From the NCBI GenBank assembly GCA_900316455.1, contig ONCX01000011.1, forward strand, positions 1 through 49,960: a stretch of 49,960 bases of DNA, given 5' to 3'. Each line of letters begins with the position of its first letter. Position 1 is the stretch's first letter. Both the position numbers and the translations under genes were made by a program. The stretch comes from an uncultured Eubacteriales bacterium (GTDB lineage Bacteria; Bacillota; Clostridia; Oscillospirales; Acutalibacteraceae). Of the stretch, positions 1-8,503 are shown in pieces. A model generated the notes under the pieces. The model saw nothing but the letters and a program-made list of their open reading frames with translations, did no database searches and was not told where the DNA came from.

Positions 1-112
1 CAAATTAATGGTATTGAACAACCATCATTACTTCATATTATACTAAGGAATTATAAAAAAATCAACACAAAATTTACTAATTTTAAAATTATTTTTACTG
101 TTTTTACAAATT

Positions 113-604
113 TTACAAATCAAACATTTTTTTACAGAAGAATTTACCAGTTTCGGTTGCAAAAACATTCTCATAGGCATATGAAATATCTTCACGAGAT
201 GCGTTTTCCTCATATAGATTAACCAAGAGATCCGCTTCTATCAAAATCTGATGATCCCAGCCGTCAACGCGGCGGTAGGTGTGGTGATGACCTACAAGCC
301 AGCAAACCCTTTCAATAACCTTCTCTTCAAATCCAAGAGCGCTGAGCATGTCCATTGCAAGATCCGGTCCCTCACGCTCCTGAAGTTTTTCGTCGCACTT
401 GCCGTATTTTAATTCACAGATATGTATGCCGATGTCGTGAACGGCTGCGGCAGCCTCGAGAATAAAAAGGGCGTCATTGTCAATCCCCTCGAGAATGCCG
501 ATAGTACGGGCAAGGTCATGAACCTTGATAAAATGCTGAATTCTTTGAGGGTCACCTTTGTAGTATGTTATCATTGCGCCAAGCAGCTGGGATATTTCAG
601 GCAT
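113..604 (-). CDS. HD-domain phosphohydrolase-like protein
   Basis: A 163-residue soluble protein with a metal-binding HD fold. Visible motifs are a first His in HFIKVHD (about residue 24), the HD pair in AAVHDIGIH (about 56-57), a GHHHT block (about 106) and a late Asp in EADLL, the usual order for single-domain HD hydrolases. There is no signal peptide or membrane segment. Family members hydrolyse nucleotides or other phosphoesters; the substrate cannot be told here. The ATG is preceded by GAGAGG about 10 bases upstream. It lies downstream of spoIIID on the same strand but appears to have its own promoter at 656-684, overlapped by a perfect inverted repeat. Fold assignment is firm; function is open. 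Confidence 0.8.
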   Translation of the reverse strand: MPEISQLLGAMITYYKGDPQRIQHFIKVHDLARTIGILEGIDNDALFILEAAAAVHDIGIHICELKYGKCDEKLQEREGPDLAMDMLSALGFEEKVIERVCWLVGHHHTYRRVDGWDHQILIEADLLVNLYEENASREDISYAYENVFATETGKFFCKKMFDL

Positions 605-655
605 TTTTTTTACAACCTCTCAGTGAAAGTTAGTATTTTACGATTTCTTTTGTAT

Positions 656-684
656 ATCCTACATCATATATTAATGATTTACAA
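656..684 (-). promoter_or_regulatory. sigma-A-type promoter for the HD gene
   Basis: On the minus strand TTGTAA and TAGGAT are separated by 17 bases, about 50 bases upstream of the HD gene start. The -35 box lies within the inverted repeat at 678-699. Called by eye. Confidence 0.5.
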
Positions 685-699
685 TGATAATATTGTAAA
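678..699. repeat. 8-bp inverted repeat overlapping the HD promoter
   Basis: TTTACAAT and ATTGTAAA form a perfect inverted repeat with a 6-base spacer. It sits directly after the spoIIID stop codon and covers the -35 box of the HD gene promoter. It could be an operator; it is too AT-rich to be a convincing terminator. Confidence 0.5.
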
Positions 700-701
700 A
701 T

Positions 702-980
702 TTATGTGTTGTTTTGTTTTTGGGAAAGTCTGCGATATTTTTCCCGCGTTGCGTTACCACCTCTGATATGGCGTTCGGATTTGTTTGTTTCCAGTATGTA
801 TCTGACTTTCATATATAGCTCGCTGTCGATTTCGCTGAGACGCTGAGTAACCTCCTTGTGAACCGTAGATTTTGAAATTCCTGTAGCTGCCGCAGCTGAA
901 CGCACGGTTGCCTTGTTTTCCACGATATATTCGCCTAAAAATCTGGCTCTTCGCTCTGTATCCTGCAAAAAATCCTTCAT
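702..980 (-). CDS. spoIIID: Sporulation transcriptional regulator SpoIIID
   Basis: A 92-residue DNA-binding protein that matches SpoIIID along its whole length. The N-terminal segment is followed by a helix-turn-helix (ATVRSAAAATGISKSTVHKE, about 24-43) and the diagnostic C-terminal basic block NKSERHIRGGNATREKY. SpoIIID is the mother-cell regulator made under SigE during endospore formation and it activates or represses many SigE genes, including sigK. In many Firmicutes it lies near spoIID/spoIIQ or mreB; here it lies between an O-antigen-ligase-like gene and an HD gene, so its context is atypical. A 7-bp inverted repeat lies about 30 bases upstream. I saw no unambiguous SigE promoter. Identification is very strong. 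Confidence 0.95.
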   Translation of the reverse strand: MKDFLQDTERRARFLGEYIVENKATVRSAAAATGISKSTVHKEVTQRLSEIDSELYMKVRYILETNKSERHIRGGNATREKYRRLSQKQNNT

Positions 981-1011
981 AAATTTTCCCCCGTATAATC
1001 ATACTAACATA

Positions 1012-1027
1012 TTCTTATTCATAAGAA
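1012..1027. repeat. Short inverted repeat upstream of spoIIID
   Basis: TTCTTAT and ATAAGAA are perfect complements separated by two bases, about 32 bases upstream of the spoIIID start. This is the size and position of a dimeric regulator site, but no known box is recognised. Confidence 0.35.
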
Positions 1028-1057
1028 GCGATAAATATGATGATATATGGGAGCAGA

Positions 1058-1090
1058 AAAACCGGCTTCAATTATGGTGAAGCCGGTTTT
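1058..1090 (-). terminator. Rho-independent terminator of the O-antigen-ligase-like gene
   Basis: A perfect 13-bp stem (1058-1070 with 1078-1090, core ACCGGCTTCA) with a 7-base loop lies directly after the stop codon on the minus strand. The U tract is short. It separates the PBP/ligase unit from spoIIID. Confidence 0.75.
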
Positions 1091-1094
1091 GAGA

Positions 1095-2318
1095 TTAAGT
1101 ATATTGTTTTTCGTAAATTTCGCAGAAGTTGCTGAGTCGCCTGAATACGCGTTCGTTGCGTTCGACGCTGCAGCCTGAAACAATGATTATCAGACCGACA
1201 GCGGACTGAACGCCAAGTATCGGGACGTCGGTAACTCCGTGAATAAGAGTGGCAAGCCCCGCCACCATTATCAGACTGCGTATCTGGCTGTATATCACGC
1301 AGAACTGGGGCTTGTTAAGAACCTTGACTATTCTGCCTATCATGGCGCTGAAATAAGCCAGACCCACAACGCCGAAATCAAGCATTACATTAAGGATCAT
1401 GTTGTGGGAATGCCAGCGTACACGTGGCGCATGTGTGCGAATGCAGATTTCACGGTAGCCGTTCATGCCGTATCCGTATACGGGTTGATGTTTTATCCAG
1501 TGAATAGCGTCGCCCCAGATTTTTGAACGTTTGTCCACGTCATAATTAATAATATTGGTTGCAAGTCTTCCAGAGAACATTGGCACAAGCAAAATTAGGA
1601 TAACAAGAGCGACCGTTATCAGCATAGTGATAACCACCCATTTAACATTGTGCTTATAATGCACGGCATAAATCAGCAGAGCAGCGCCCAAGGCCGCCCA
1701 TGCCGTTCGGCAGTCGCACAGAAGAATGCCGCCCAAATTTACAAACAATATCACAAGATACCACGGAGAATGACGTTTTTCAAATCTGTATAGCGCCATA
1801 AGTACAAACAGCTCTATCATGTAACCATAGAAGTTGGGATTCCAGAAAACAGAAGCTGTGCGTCCTAAAACAATGAAAATTTTTATTCCATAAAAAGCGT
1901 ACAGCAATCTGTCAACAACTCCGATTATCATAGCAAAAACGCTCAGAATCAGCATGAGGTCGATAACGTTGTTGTAGAAGCGTACTCTCATAACTGTAAA
2001 GAGATAAAGCATGAAAACCAGTGTAAGCCAAATTATCACGCCGCCAAGCAATCCAAACCAGTTGCGGAATACAATCGCCGGAAAAACGAATATGGGAAAA
2101 GCGGCGTAAATATATCCTGATGAAGAAACGGACGTCATTCTGTTACGCACGCCTGGGTGGAGCAGTGCGCGGAACACAGCGAAAAGGCATGGCACTGCCC
2201 CAATAAAATACGGCAGAAAGAGAGCAATAGCGCAGACTGCAATAATTCTTTCGTCGGTATTGAGTTCCGACCATCTCTGCAGCGCTCTTTCAAATTTATA
2301 TTTAATTTTTGCAGTCAA
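1095..2318 (-). CDS. O-antigen ligase/polymerase-like (Wzy/WaaL) membrane protein
   Basis: A 407-residue polytopic membrane protein with about ten hydrophobic segments. A large loop near residues 265-310 contains the pattern typical of the Wzy_C/O-antigen ligase family: GYGMNGYREI, then RWHSHNMILNVMLDFGVVGL, in which the H and N precede a membrane segment. Such proteins polymerise or ligate undecaprenyl-linked glycans on the outer face of the membrane. The start is TTG, with AAGGAG about 11 bases upstream; no internal ATG would keep the first membrane segment. It lies 23 bp behind the class A PBP gene and is probably co-transcribed with it, so wall or surface glycan assembly is the likely setting. 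The substrate is unknown. Confidence 0.8.
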   Translation of the reverse strand: MTAKIKYKFERALQRWSELNTDERIIAVCAIALFLPYFIGAVPCLFAVFRALLHPGVRNRMTSVSSSGYIYAAFPIFVFPAIVFRNWFGLLGGVIIWLTLVFMLYLFTVMRVRFYNNVIDLMLILSVFAMIIGVVDRLLYAFYGIKIFIVLGRTASVFWNPNFYGYMIELFVLMALYRFEKRHSPWYLVILFVNLGGILLCDCRTAWAALGAALLIYAVHYKHNVKWVVITMLITVALVILILLVPMFSGRLATNIINYDVDKRSKIWGDAIHWIKHQPVYGYGMNGYREICIRTHAPRVRWHSHNMILNVMLDFGVVGLAYFSAMIGRIVKVLNKPQFCVIYSQIRSLIMVAGLATLIHGVTDVPILGVQSAVGLIIIVSGCSVERNERVFRRLSNFCEIYEKQYT

Positions 2319-2341
2319 GCCGAAATCTACTCCTTTTGGGG

Positions 2342-4765
2342 TTATCCGACGGCCGCCTGTGTAGAAGCCGTAGTTTTTTTGGTTTCTTTTTCTGTTGTCT
2401 TTGAATTTTTATTATCTGTAGCCGCGGTTGATTCAGTTGTGGACTCAGTGGAAGTCGTTGTGGTTGTGGTGTGGAACGAGCTTGAGTCCGCAAGCAAAGC
2501 GGTAAATGATTTAGTCATGGCTCCTCCGCCGTGAAGCGGGCAGACAGGCAGAGAAGAATTACGTGAATAATATCCTGTAGCGAGATTAAAGCGCTTTGAG
2601 GAAAGACCCTTATGAGCCGCACGCATTACATAAGTCCACGCCTGTGTGGCATAGTTGGTACTTGCGTATTCGAGACGCTTGTTGTCCGCGTAGCCGAACC
2701 AGCAGGCGCCAACATAATAGGGAGTTCCTCCGCAGAAATAACGGTCCTTGTTGTCGCTTGTTGTACCGGTCTTTCCAAAGGTATCAAATCCGCTTATCTT
2801 TGCTCTGCGTGCGGTACCGCTTCCGCCGTTAACCGGAGCGAGCAGCATACGGTTCATAATAGAAGCGGCTTCCTCACCCATGACTCTTACTCCGCGCGCT
2901 GTCGTATTTTCAAGGACGGTATTGCCCTGCTGATCTGTAACCAGCGAATAGGTTGCAGGAGAGTAGTATATACCTCCGCTGCCGAACATAACGTATGCAG
3001 AAGCCATTTCGAGAACGGTAACGCCGTCGGTAAGAGCGCCGACCGACATAGGAGCGAGGTTGTTGTCTTTTTCGTTGAGCTTGATTGAAAGTCTTTCTGT
3101 GAGGAATTTATAGCTTTCCTGAGGGGACATATAACGGACGAGTCGCGCCGCAACGCAGTTAGCGGATACCTCAAGACCCTTGACTACAGGGATATTGCCC
3201 CTGTAACGGCGGCTGTCATTTCTCGGCCATTTTATAGTTCTGCCGTTGTCCCTTATAGTCATCTGTTCGTCGGTAACGGGCGTGGAAAATTCAATAACGC
3301 CTTTTTCCACAGCAAGACCGTAAGCGCTTAACGGCTTGATGGCGGAACCGGGCTGACGGCGGGACTGAGAAGCGTGATTCTGCACGCGGTTGGCGTTTTT
3401 CTCACCTCTTGCGCCGACAATGGCTTTAACTTCTCCGTTGTAATTGAGGACTGCGATAGCGCACTGAGGCTGAATGGAGCGCGGGAACTTGCGCCAGTAT
3501 TCGGTATTGTTGCCTGTTTTGTTCTTGAATATTGCCTCCGCCTTGTTCTGAAGATCCATATCGACGTTGGCGTAGATATTGAAGCCGCCGTTGTACATCT
3601 GGAATCTTGCTTCGCTTTCGGTAAGACCGTTGCGCTTCTGCAGATCCTTCACCACGTCGGTAAATATCTGTTCTGTGTACCAGCTCCAGTACTTAGTGAT
3701 GGAATTCTGATTTTTCGCGGCGAAATTAAGCCTTGAAAGATAGTCGTCCTCGCGTGCTTCCTCGTATTCCTGCTTGCTGATGAAGCCGTTTTCGTACATT
3801 TTCTTCAGCACATAGCGCTGACGCTTCTGATTCTCTTCAGGGTGATAGAAAGGATTGTACTTTGAGGGATATTTGGTAATACCCACGATAGCGGCTGACT
3901 CAGAGAGGGTAAGCTCGCTGGCGTTCTTGCCGAAATAGGTCTGGGAAGCGGTCTGAATGCCGTTGCAACCGCTGCCGAGGGCTATAACGTTCAGATAAGC
4001 CTCAAGAACCTGAGGCTTGGTATATTTTTTCTCAAGCTCAAGCGCCTTGAATATTTCCTTGAGTTTTCGGTTTACGCTGTGAGCGTCCTCCTGTGTGACG
4101 TTTTTGATGAGCTGCTGTGTGATTGTGGAACCGCCGCGGTCATTTTTGGATAAACCGAGGAACATATTGGCGAAAGCGAAGGTTGTGCTTTTCCAGTCTA
4201 CGCCATGATGCTTCCAGAAACGCTCGTCCTCAACAGCGACGGCTGCGTCCTTGGTATATTGAGTCATTTCGTCATAATCGACCCATTCGCGGTTTTCAGT
4301 GCCATGCATGGTTTCATACTTGATCATATTCTGGCCGCTGTCATAGGCAAAAATGGTAGTGGTATAGTTAAGCTTCAACTGAGTGAGATCTATGTCGCTT
4401 ACGCTTTTATCGAGAAAAGCCAGAACGTAGATCATAGCAGTAGCGCCTACTATGCATGTAGTAATTACCATGATAAGCAGAAGCGTAGCGAACGTCTTGG
4501 CGATGTAACCGCCGGAGCGCAGGAGCAGCTTTGCCCATGCGGGTCTGTCAGCCTTCTTCGAGCGTCTGCCTTGTGAGGAGGAAGCACCTCTGCCCGAAAC
4601 CGGGTAAGAATCCGACCTGCTTCCGTTTCGCTGACCGTAACGGTTTACGCTGCGTGAAGCTCCTGTGCGGACATTTGCTGAATTACTCTTGCTGCCTCCG
4701 GAAAGCCTGCCTATGCCGTCTTTTACCTTTTTTGAAAAATTGTCAAACGAGTCCTGAAATCCCAT
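2342..4765 (-). CDS. Class A penicillin-binding protein (PBP1A type)
   Basis: An 807-residue bifunctional peptidoglycan synthase. A basic, Ser/Arg-rich cytoplasmic tail (1-85) precedes one membrane anchor (91-117). The GT51 glycosyltransferase domain shows EDERFWKHHG (catalytic Glu about 179) and GGSTITQQ (211-218). The transpeptidase domain shows SAIK (474-477), SAN (534-536) and KTG (665-667), so both activities look intact. The C-terminus is a Ser/Thr-rich extension with Thr runs, common in surface proteins of this lineage. A promoter is visible at 4818-4846. The gene leads an operon with an O-antigen-ligase-like gene. Family is certain; the exact PBP paralogue name is not. Confidence 0.95.
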   Translation of the reverse strand: MGFQDSFDNFSKKVKDGIGRLSGGSKSNSANVRTGASRSVNRYGQRNGSRSDSYPVSGRGASSSQGRRSKKADRPAWAKLLLRSGGYIAKTFATLLLIMVITTCIVGATAMIYVLAFLDKSVSDIDLTQLKLNYTTTIFAYDSGQNMIKYETMHGTENREWVDYDEMTQYTKDAAVAVEDERFWKHHGVDWKSTTFAFANMFLGLSKNDRGGSTITQQLIKNVTQEDAHSVNRKLKEIFKALELEKKYTKPQVLEAYLNVIALGSGCNGIQTASQTYFGKNASELTLSESAAIVGITKYPSKYNPFYHPEENQKRQRYVLKKMYENGFISKQEYEEAREDDYLSRLNFAAKNQNSITKYWSWYTEQIFTDVVKDLQKRNGLTESEARFQMYNGGFNIYANVDMDLQNKAEAIFKNKTGNNTEYWRKFPRSIQPQCAIAVLNYNGEVKAIVGARGEKNANRVQNHASQSRRQPGSAIKPLSAYGLAVEKGVIEFSTPVTDEQMTIRDNGRTIKWPRNDSRRYRGNIPVVKGLEVSANCVAARLVRYMSPQESYKFLTERLSIKLNEKDNNLAPMSVGALTDGVTVLEMASAYVMFGSGGIYYSPATYSLVTDQQGNTVLENTTARGVRVMGEEAASIMNRMLLAPVNGGSGTARRAKISGFDTFGKTGTTSDNKDRYFCGGTPYYVGACWFGYADNKRLEYASTNYATQAWTYVMRAAHKGLSSKRFNLATGYYSRNSSLPVCPLHGGGAMTKSFTALLADSSSFHTTTTTTSTESTTESTAATDNKNSKTTEKETKKTTASTQAAVG

Positions 4766-5078
4766 TTAAATATCGCCTCCCGAGTTTTTTCGGAATAATC
4801 AGTTTTTTATCCCATTAATTATAACACATAATTCCGATAGTTGCACGCTTTTATAAAATTTTTAATAATTTTGTTACTATTGATAATTGCAAACGGTTGC
4901 TCCTTGTCATTTTTGACAATTTATTATGATAAAAAATACGCTTGAATTCGTCACTGAAAGAAATAATCACATATAGTTATAAAAACAACGAAGAGCAGTT
5001 CAAATGTGAGCATGCCCTCCGCTGTTTAAGAAAAATATAGCAGTCTGTCAAATAAGATTAACCGGCTGAACGATTAAT
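4766..5078. other. Intergenic region between SASP and PBP genes
   Basis: This 313-bp AT-rich stretch holds the PBP promoter (4818-4846) and a short palindrome, TTGTCA-TTTT-TGACAA, near 4906-4921. No ORF with a ribosome binding site and no GC-rich terminator for the SASP gene are apparent. Confidence 0.6.
4818..4846 (-). promoter_or_regulatory. Promoter of the PBP/ligase operon
   Basis: On the minus strand a consensus TATAAT lies 17 bases downstream of GTGCAA, about 50 bases before the PBP start. The -35 box is poor; the -10 is perfect. Confidence 0.5.
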
Positions 5079-5279
5079 TTACTTTACGCTGTTTTCATAG
5101 GATTCGATCATCTTTTTGACCATCTGACCGCCGATGCTGCCGGCCTCGCGGGAGGTGAGATGACCATTGTAGCCCTGCTTGAGGTTTACGCCGACCTCGT
5201 TTGCGGCTTCCATCTTAAATCTGTCGAGGGCTTCCCTTGCTTCAGGGACAACTATTCTGTTGCTTGAATTGCTTGCCAT
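5079..5279 (-). CDS. Alpha/beta-type small acid-soluble spore protein (SASP)
   Basis: A 66-residue protein with the two hallmark SASP blocks: an N-terminal stretch running into KMEAANEVGVNL (about 23-34) and a C-terminal GHLTSREAGSIGGQMVKKMI (about 39-58). Alpha/beta SASPs coat and protect DNA in dormant spores and are cleaved by the GPR protease at germination; the EIA-type cleavage sequence appears here as MEAANE. The start has CTCC/GGAG spacing on the minus strand (AAAGGAG about 10 bases upstream). Expression under SigG in the forespore is expected from the family; a CATATTA-like -10 lies near 5348-5354, but no convincing -35 accompanies it. Confidence 0.95.
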   Translation of the reverse strand: MASNSSNRIVVPEAREALDRFKMEAANEVGVNLKQGYNGHLTSREAGSIGGQMVKKMIESYENSVK

Positions 5280-5390
5280 AATACAACAGCACTCCTTTAA
5301 TTTAATCTGAATTTTCAGTCCGTGCGCCGCAGTAATATTGTGCGTAATAATATGAGATTAATTAATGGAAGTTTTTGTATTGATTAATTA

Positions 5391-8174
5391 TTATTTGTGA
5401 AGGCATTTGAAATAGACATAAAGCTTAGGATATTCCCATACCGCGAGCTGAATGAGCAGCAGAGCGACCACAGCGAGCCATTCCCTGAGTGAAAGCGCGG
5501 CAAATCCCATCAGGCGGGCAATCCATGGAAGAGCGATCATCGTGGCGGTTACGGCAGCAGTTGCGGCAGCGCCGACGAGCAGCCTGAAATTCCGGAATAT
5601 TCCGGCTGATATCATTGGCAGCTCCGAGCGCGAACAGAGCGCGTGCATAGGAAGACCAAGTCCCAAAATCGCAAATGCCATTGTAAGACCTGCTTTTTCG
5701 CCGCCGGAGTCAAGCCTGAAATATCCGCTGCCGATCATATAAGCAATTACTGAATTGAATAATATGTACAGACCGGCTATCCAGATGCGGTAGCTTTCAA
5801 ATTTCCCTATCAGTATGCCGTTATTCTGATCAGGCATTCTTTTCATCACGTACTTGTCGGAATGTTCATACGCGAAGCCGGGCTGAACAATAAGGAAAAG
5901 CATAAGGTTGAGAATTGTAAGCGGCAGCAGACCAAGCATATTCTCTCTGAAAACGATGCCGCCAAAAATAAGCAGAAGAGTTTCGGCAAGGGAACATGTA
6001 ACGCTGAATTCGGTGAGATTTTTGAGATTTTTTCTTATGCGTCTGCCCTGTCTTATCATTGAGGCGATATTTGAAAAGCTTGCTCCCGACAGGGTGACGT
6101 CCGCAGCGTCAACGGCGACGTCTGTAGCGGTTGATTCAACCGAGCAGCTTATGTCCGCTTTGTGAAGAGCGGGAGCGTCGGTCATTCCTCCGGCTGTCAT
6201 AAGAACGCTTGCGCCGTTTGACTGCCAGCTTTTTATAATCCTGACCTTGTCCTCCGGCGTGACACGCGCAAAAACGGAATATCTGCCGATAAGCTTTTTA
6301 AGCCTTTTATCGGGGATTTTTACGAGTTCATCGCCCGTCATAACAGATTCGCCGTCGCCGAGTATGTGCAGCCTGCGGGCAAGCGAAGCGGCTGTTTCGG
6401 GGTGATCTCCGGTTATCATTACAGTGCGTATTCCGGCTTCAGAACATGTATCTATAGCATTTCCGACGTCTTCGCGGCACGGGTCGTCAAAGCCAAGAAG
6501 ACCGACAAAGCTGAGATCATGCTCTATCGTTTTGGGAGTTACCTTTTCCGGAAGCTGAATTAGCGATTGAACTGCGACTGCGATCACCTTTAATCCGTCT
6601 TTAAACATAGCTGACGTCTGACGTGCTATTTCAATTTCGTCAGTCTCGGCACATATTGAAATAAGTGCTTCTGGAGCGCCTTTTGTAACCGTCATGTAAA
6701 CGCCGTCCACGTTGTAGACAACGGTCATAAGCTTGCGTGACGCGTCAAACGGAATCTCAGCGCAGCGCGGGTATTTGTCGAGAAGCTCGCCGATATCCCC
6801 GCCGTTGTTGACATACGCGGTTATTATGGCTTCTTCTATAGGGTCACCGGCGATTTTTTCATTTTCAGCGTCGGTGTCGAAGCTTATCCGGCGGTCGCAG
6901 CAGAGAACGCAGCATCTCATCAGATATTTCATGTCGTCAGACCAGAAGCCGTCGCTGACGTTTGCGGGAGAATCTCCCGCGGGCCAAGCCCTCAGCAGGG
7001 TAAGTCTGTCCTGAGTGAGAGTGCCGGACTTATCGGTGCATATCACAGAAGTACAGCCGATAATTTCGGTTTTTTTGAATCGGTGAAGCATTATTCCGTC
7101 TTTACGCAGAGTGGCTATTCCCTTTGCGATAGAGCGCATAATGTTCTGTGGCAGTCCCACGGGAACAATGCAGACCACAAGGGTGAGGAAAAAAATAATT
7201 CCGTCAAAAATTGCGCCTGTGTCTGAATGTACCGTTGAGATCCTGAGGTAATCGGGAATAATTTCAAAATTCTCGGTTACAAACTTTTTTATGTCTGAGA
7301 ATCCTAAAGAAATTCTGCTGAAATCAAGCCTGACGGCGTAGACGGACAGGACGGAAATGACGGTGCATAGCACAAGCCATACGCCGAAAGCTCTTATGCT
7401 GAAAGCGTTTTTGACCAGCGGAGTACGGTTGCTGATGAGCGCGGGACGTTTGCCGTGCTTTTTTGCAAGCTCGGTGTGCGAGCCTGTATCCGTAACCATC
7501 ATGACAGCACGCCCTGTTACGGCAACCGTACCGGCGTAAGCCATATTGCACCGCTGACTGACAGGGGTTTCCTCTGCGAGGACGGCGTTGGCGTCTTTAA
7601 GAGCGGGCGTATCGTCCCCTGTTATAACGCGCTCGTCGCACATGAATGAACGTGTGATAAGCAGTCTGCCGTCAGCCGGAATGATATCGCCAACTTCGAT
7701 TTGTATAATGTCGCCCGGGACAAGGTCGTCAGTCATTATTTCCTTGATAATACCGTTTCGTCTTACCCTGACAAATGTAAGCGCGTTGCGTTTTATATCA
7801 ACTATAGTGCTGTTTGCTGATATTTCTCTGGCGGCGCGTACAATATCAAGAATGAGGGCGCAAAGCATAAGTACTCCGGCGTAAATGAGATTAAGTCTGA
7901 ACCGGCTCATTTCCGCGTGACCGTACCGGTAATTGAAAATGTTTACCGCCAGCGAAAGGGATGAAATTAGAATCATAATAATACTCAGCGGAGACAGCAG
8001 CTTGCCAATGAATACCGGAAAGGCTGACCTTTTGCGAGTGGTGAACATTGTATTAATTCCGAAAGCGGCTCTTCTGACGCCGGCGTTAAGATCTGTGAGT
8101 CCCTTTTTAGGCTGAGAGTCAAGCTCTCTGGCGACATTTTCTTTTGTTGAACTGTGCCATATCATAAATACCAA
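5391..8174 (-). CDS. Divergent P2-like cation-transporting P-type ATPase
   Basis: A 927-residue membrane protein with the overall P2-ATPase layout: N-terminal region, two membrane helices, A-domain, helices M3/M4, P and N domains, and a C-terminal helix bundle. The phosphorylation loop is CTDKSGTLT (Asp381), with a nucleotide-domain KGAPE (498-502), MITGD (586-590) and the conserved Lys of VTPEDK (643). Key motifs are altered: TGES is TGDD (185-188), PEGLP in M4 is PVGLP (338-342), GDGxNDxP is AGGMTDAP (661-668), and M6 lacks the usual Asn/Thr/Asp triplet. The ion and even transport competence are therefore doubtful. A good promoter is present at 8228-8256. It is monocistronic, divergent from a secreted protein gene. 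Confidence 0.85.
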   Translation of the reverse strand: MVFMIWHSSTKENVARELDSQPKKGLTDLNAGVRRAAFGINTMFTTRKRSAFPVFIGKLLSPLSIIMILISSLSLAVNIFNYRYGHAEMSRFRLNLIYAGVLMLCALILDIVRAAREISANSTIVDIKRNALTFVRVRRNGIIKEIMTDDLVPGDIIQIEVGDIIPADGRLLITRSFMCDERVITGDDTPALKDANAVLAEETPVSQRCNMAYAGTVAVTGRAVMMVTDTGSHTELAKKHGKRPALISNRTPLVKNAFSIRAFGVWLVLCTVISVLSVYAVRLDFSRISLGFSDIKKFVTENFEIIPDYLRISTVHSDTGAIFDGIIFFLTLVVCIVPVGLPQNIMRSIAKGIATLRKDGIMLHRFKKTEIIGCTSVICTDKSGTLTQDRLTLLRAWPAGDSPANVSDGFWSDDMKYLMRCCVLCCDRRISFDTDAENEKIAGDPIEEAIITAYVNNGGDIGELLDKYPRCAEIPFDASRKLMTVVYNVDGVYMTVTKGAPEALISICAETDEIEIARQTSAMFKDGLKVIAVAVQSLIQLPEKVTPKTIEHDLSFVGLLGFDDPCREDVGNAIDTCSEAGIRTVMITGDHPETAASLARRLHILGDGESVMTGDELVKIPDKRLKKLIGRYSVFARVTPEDKVRIIKSWQSNGASVLMTAGGMTDAPALHKADISCSVESTATDVAVDAADVTLSGASFSNIASMIRQGRRIRKNLKNLTEFSVTCSLAETLLLIFGGIVFRENMLGLLPLTILNLMLFLIVQPGFAYEHSDKYVMKRMPDQNNGILIGKFESYRIWIAGLYILFNSVIAYMIGSGYFRLDSGGEKAGLTMAFAILGLGLPMHALCSRSELPMISAGIFRNFRLLVGAAATAAVTATMIALPWIARLMGFAALSLREWLAVVALLLIQLAVWEYPKLYVYFKCLHK

Positions 8175-8227
8175 CTCCTTTTCAAATGAAAAAAACTTTC
8201 ATTCTGATAATCCGAATAATAACTTAT

Positions 8228-8256
8228 ATTCTATCAAATTATTATCAATATTTCAA
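8228..8256 (-). promoter_or_regulatory. Sigma-A promoter of the P-type ATPase gene
   Basis: On the minus strand TTGAAA and TAGAAT are separated by 17 bases, about 55 bases upstream of the ATPase start codon. Confidence 0.65.
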
Positions 8257-8425
8257 GAGTATATTTAATATATGTCGGGGGATTCTTGCGTAATGCTCTA
8301 TCATCAGGAATAACCCCTGTATTTTTATGCATTATCAAGAGAAAAAATCCTTTGTTGTTATTATTGTTAGGAAACTATACTAAAAATCAATCTGTTTATT
8401 GTACATTATTATTTGCCATATTTGT

Positions 8426-8455
8426 TTGACAAAATGATTACAAATATGTTATAAC
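8426..8455 (+). promoter_or_regulatory. Sigma-A promoter of the CHAP/Ig secreted protein gene
   Basis: TTGACA and TATAAC are separated by 18 bases, about 50 bases upstream of the start, which itself has a strong AGGAGG ribosome binding site. Confidence 0.65.
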
Positions 8456-8503
8456 TTTATTATTATCTGTAATATTTTAATTGTCTCAGGAGGATTTGTT
8501 TAT

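Larger units (their letters stand above)
8175..8503. other. Divergent intergenic region between ATPase and CHAP/Ig protein genes
   Basis: This 329-bp AT-rich spacer carries a promoter on each side (8228-8256 minus, 8426-8455 plus). Between them, near 8290-8337, a nested imperfect hairpin (outer TAATGC/GCATTA, inner CAGG/CCTG) can be drawn. No ORF is convincing. Confidence 0.55.
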
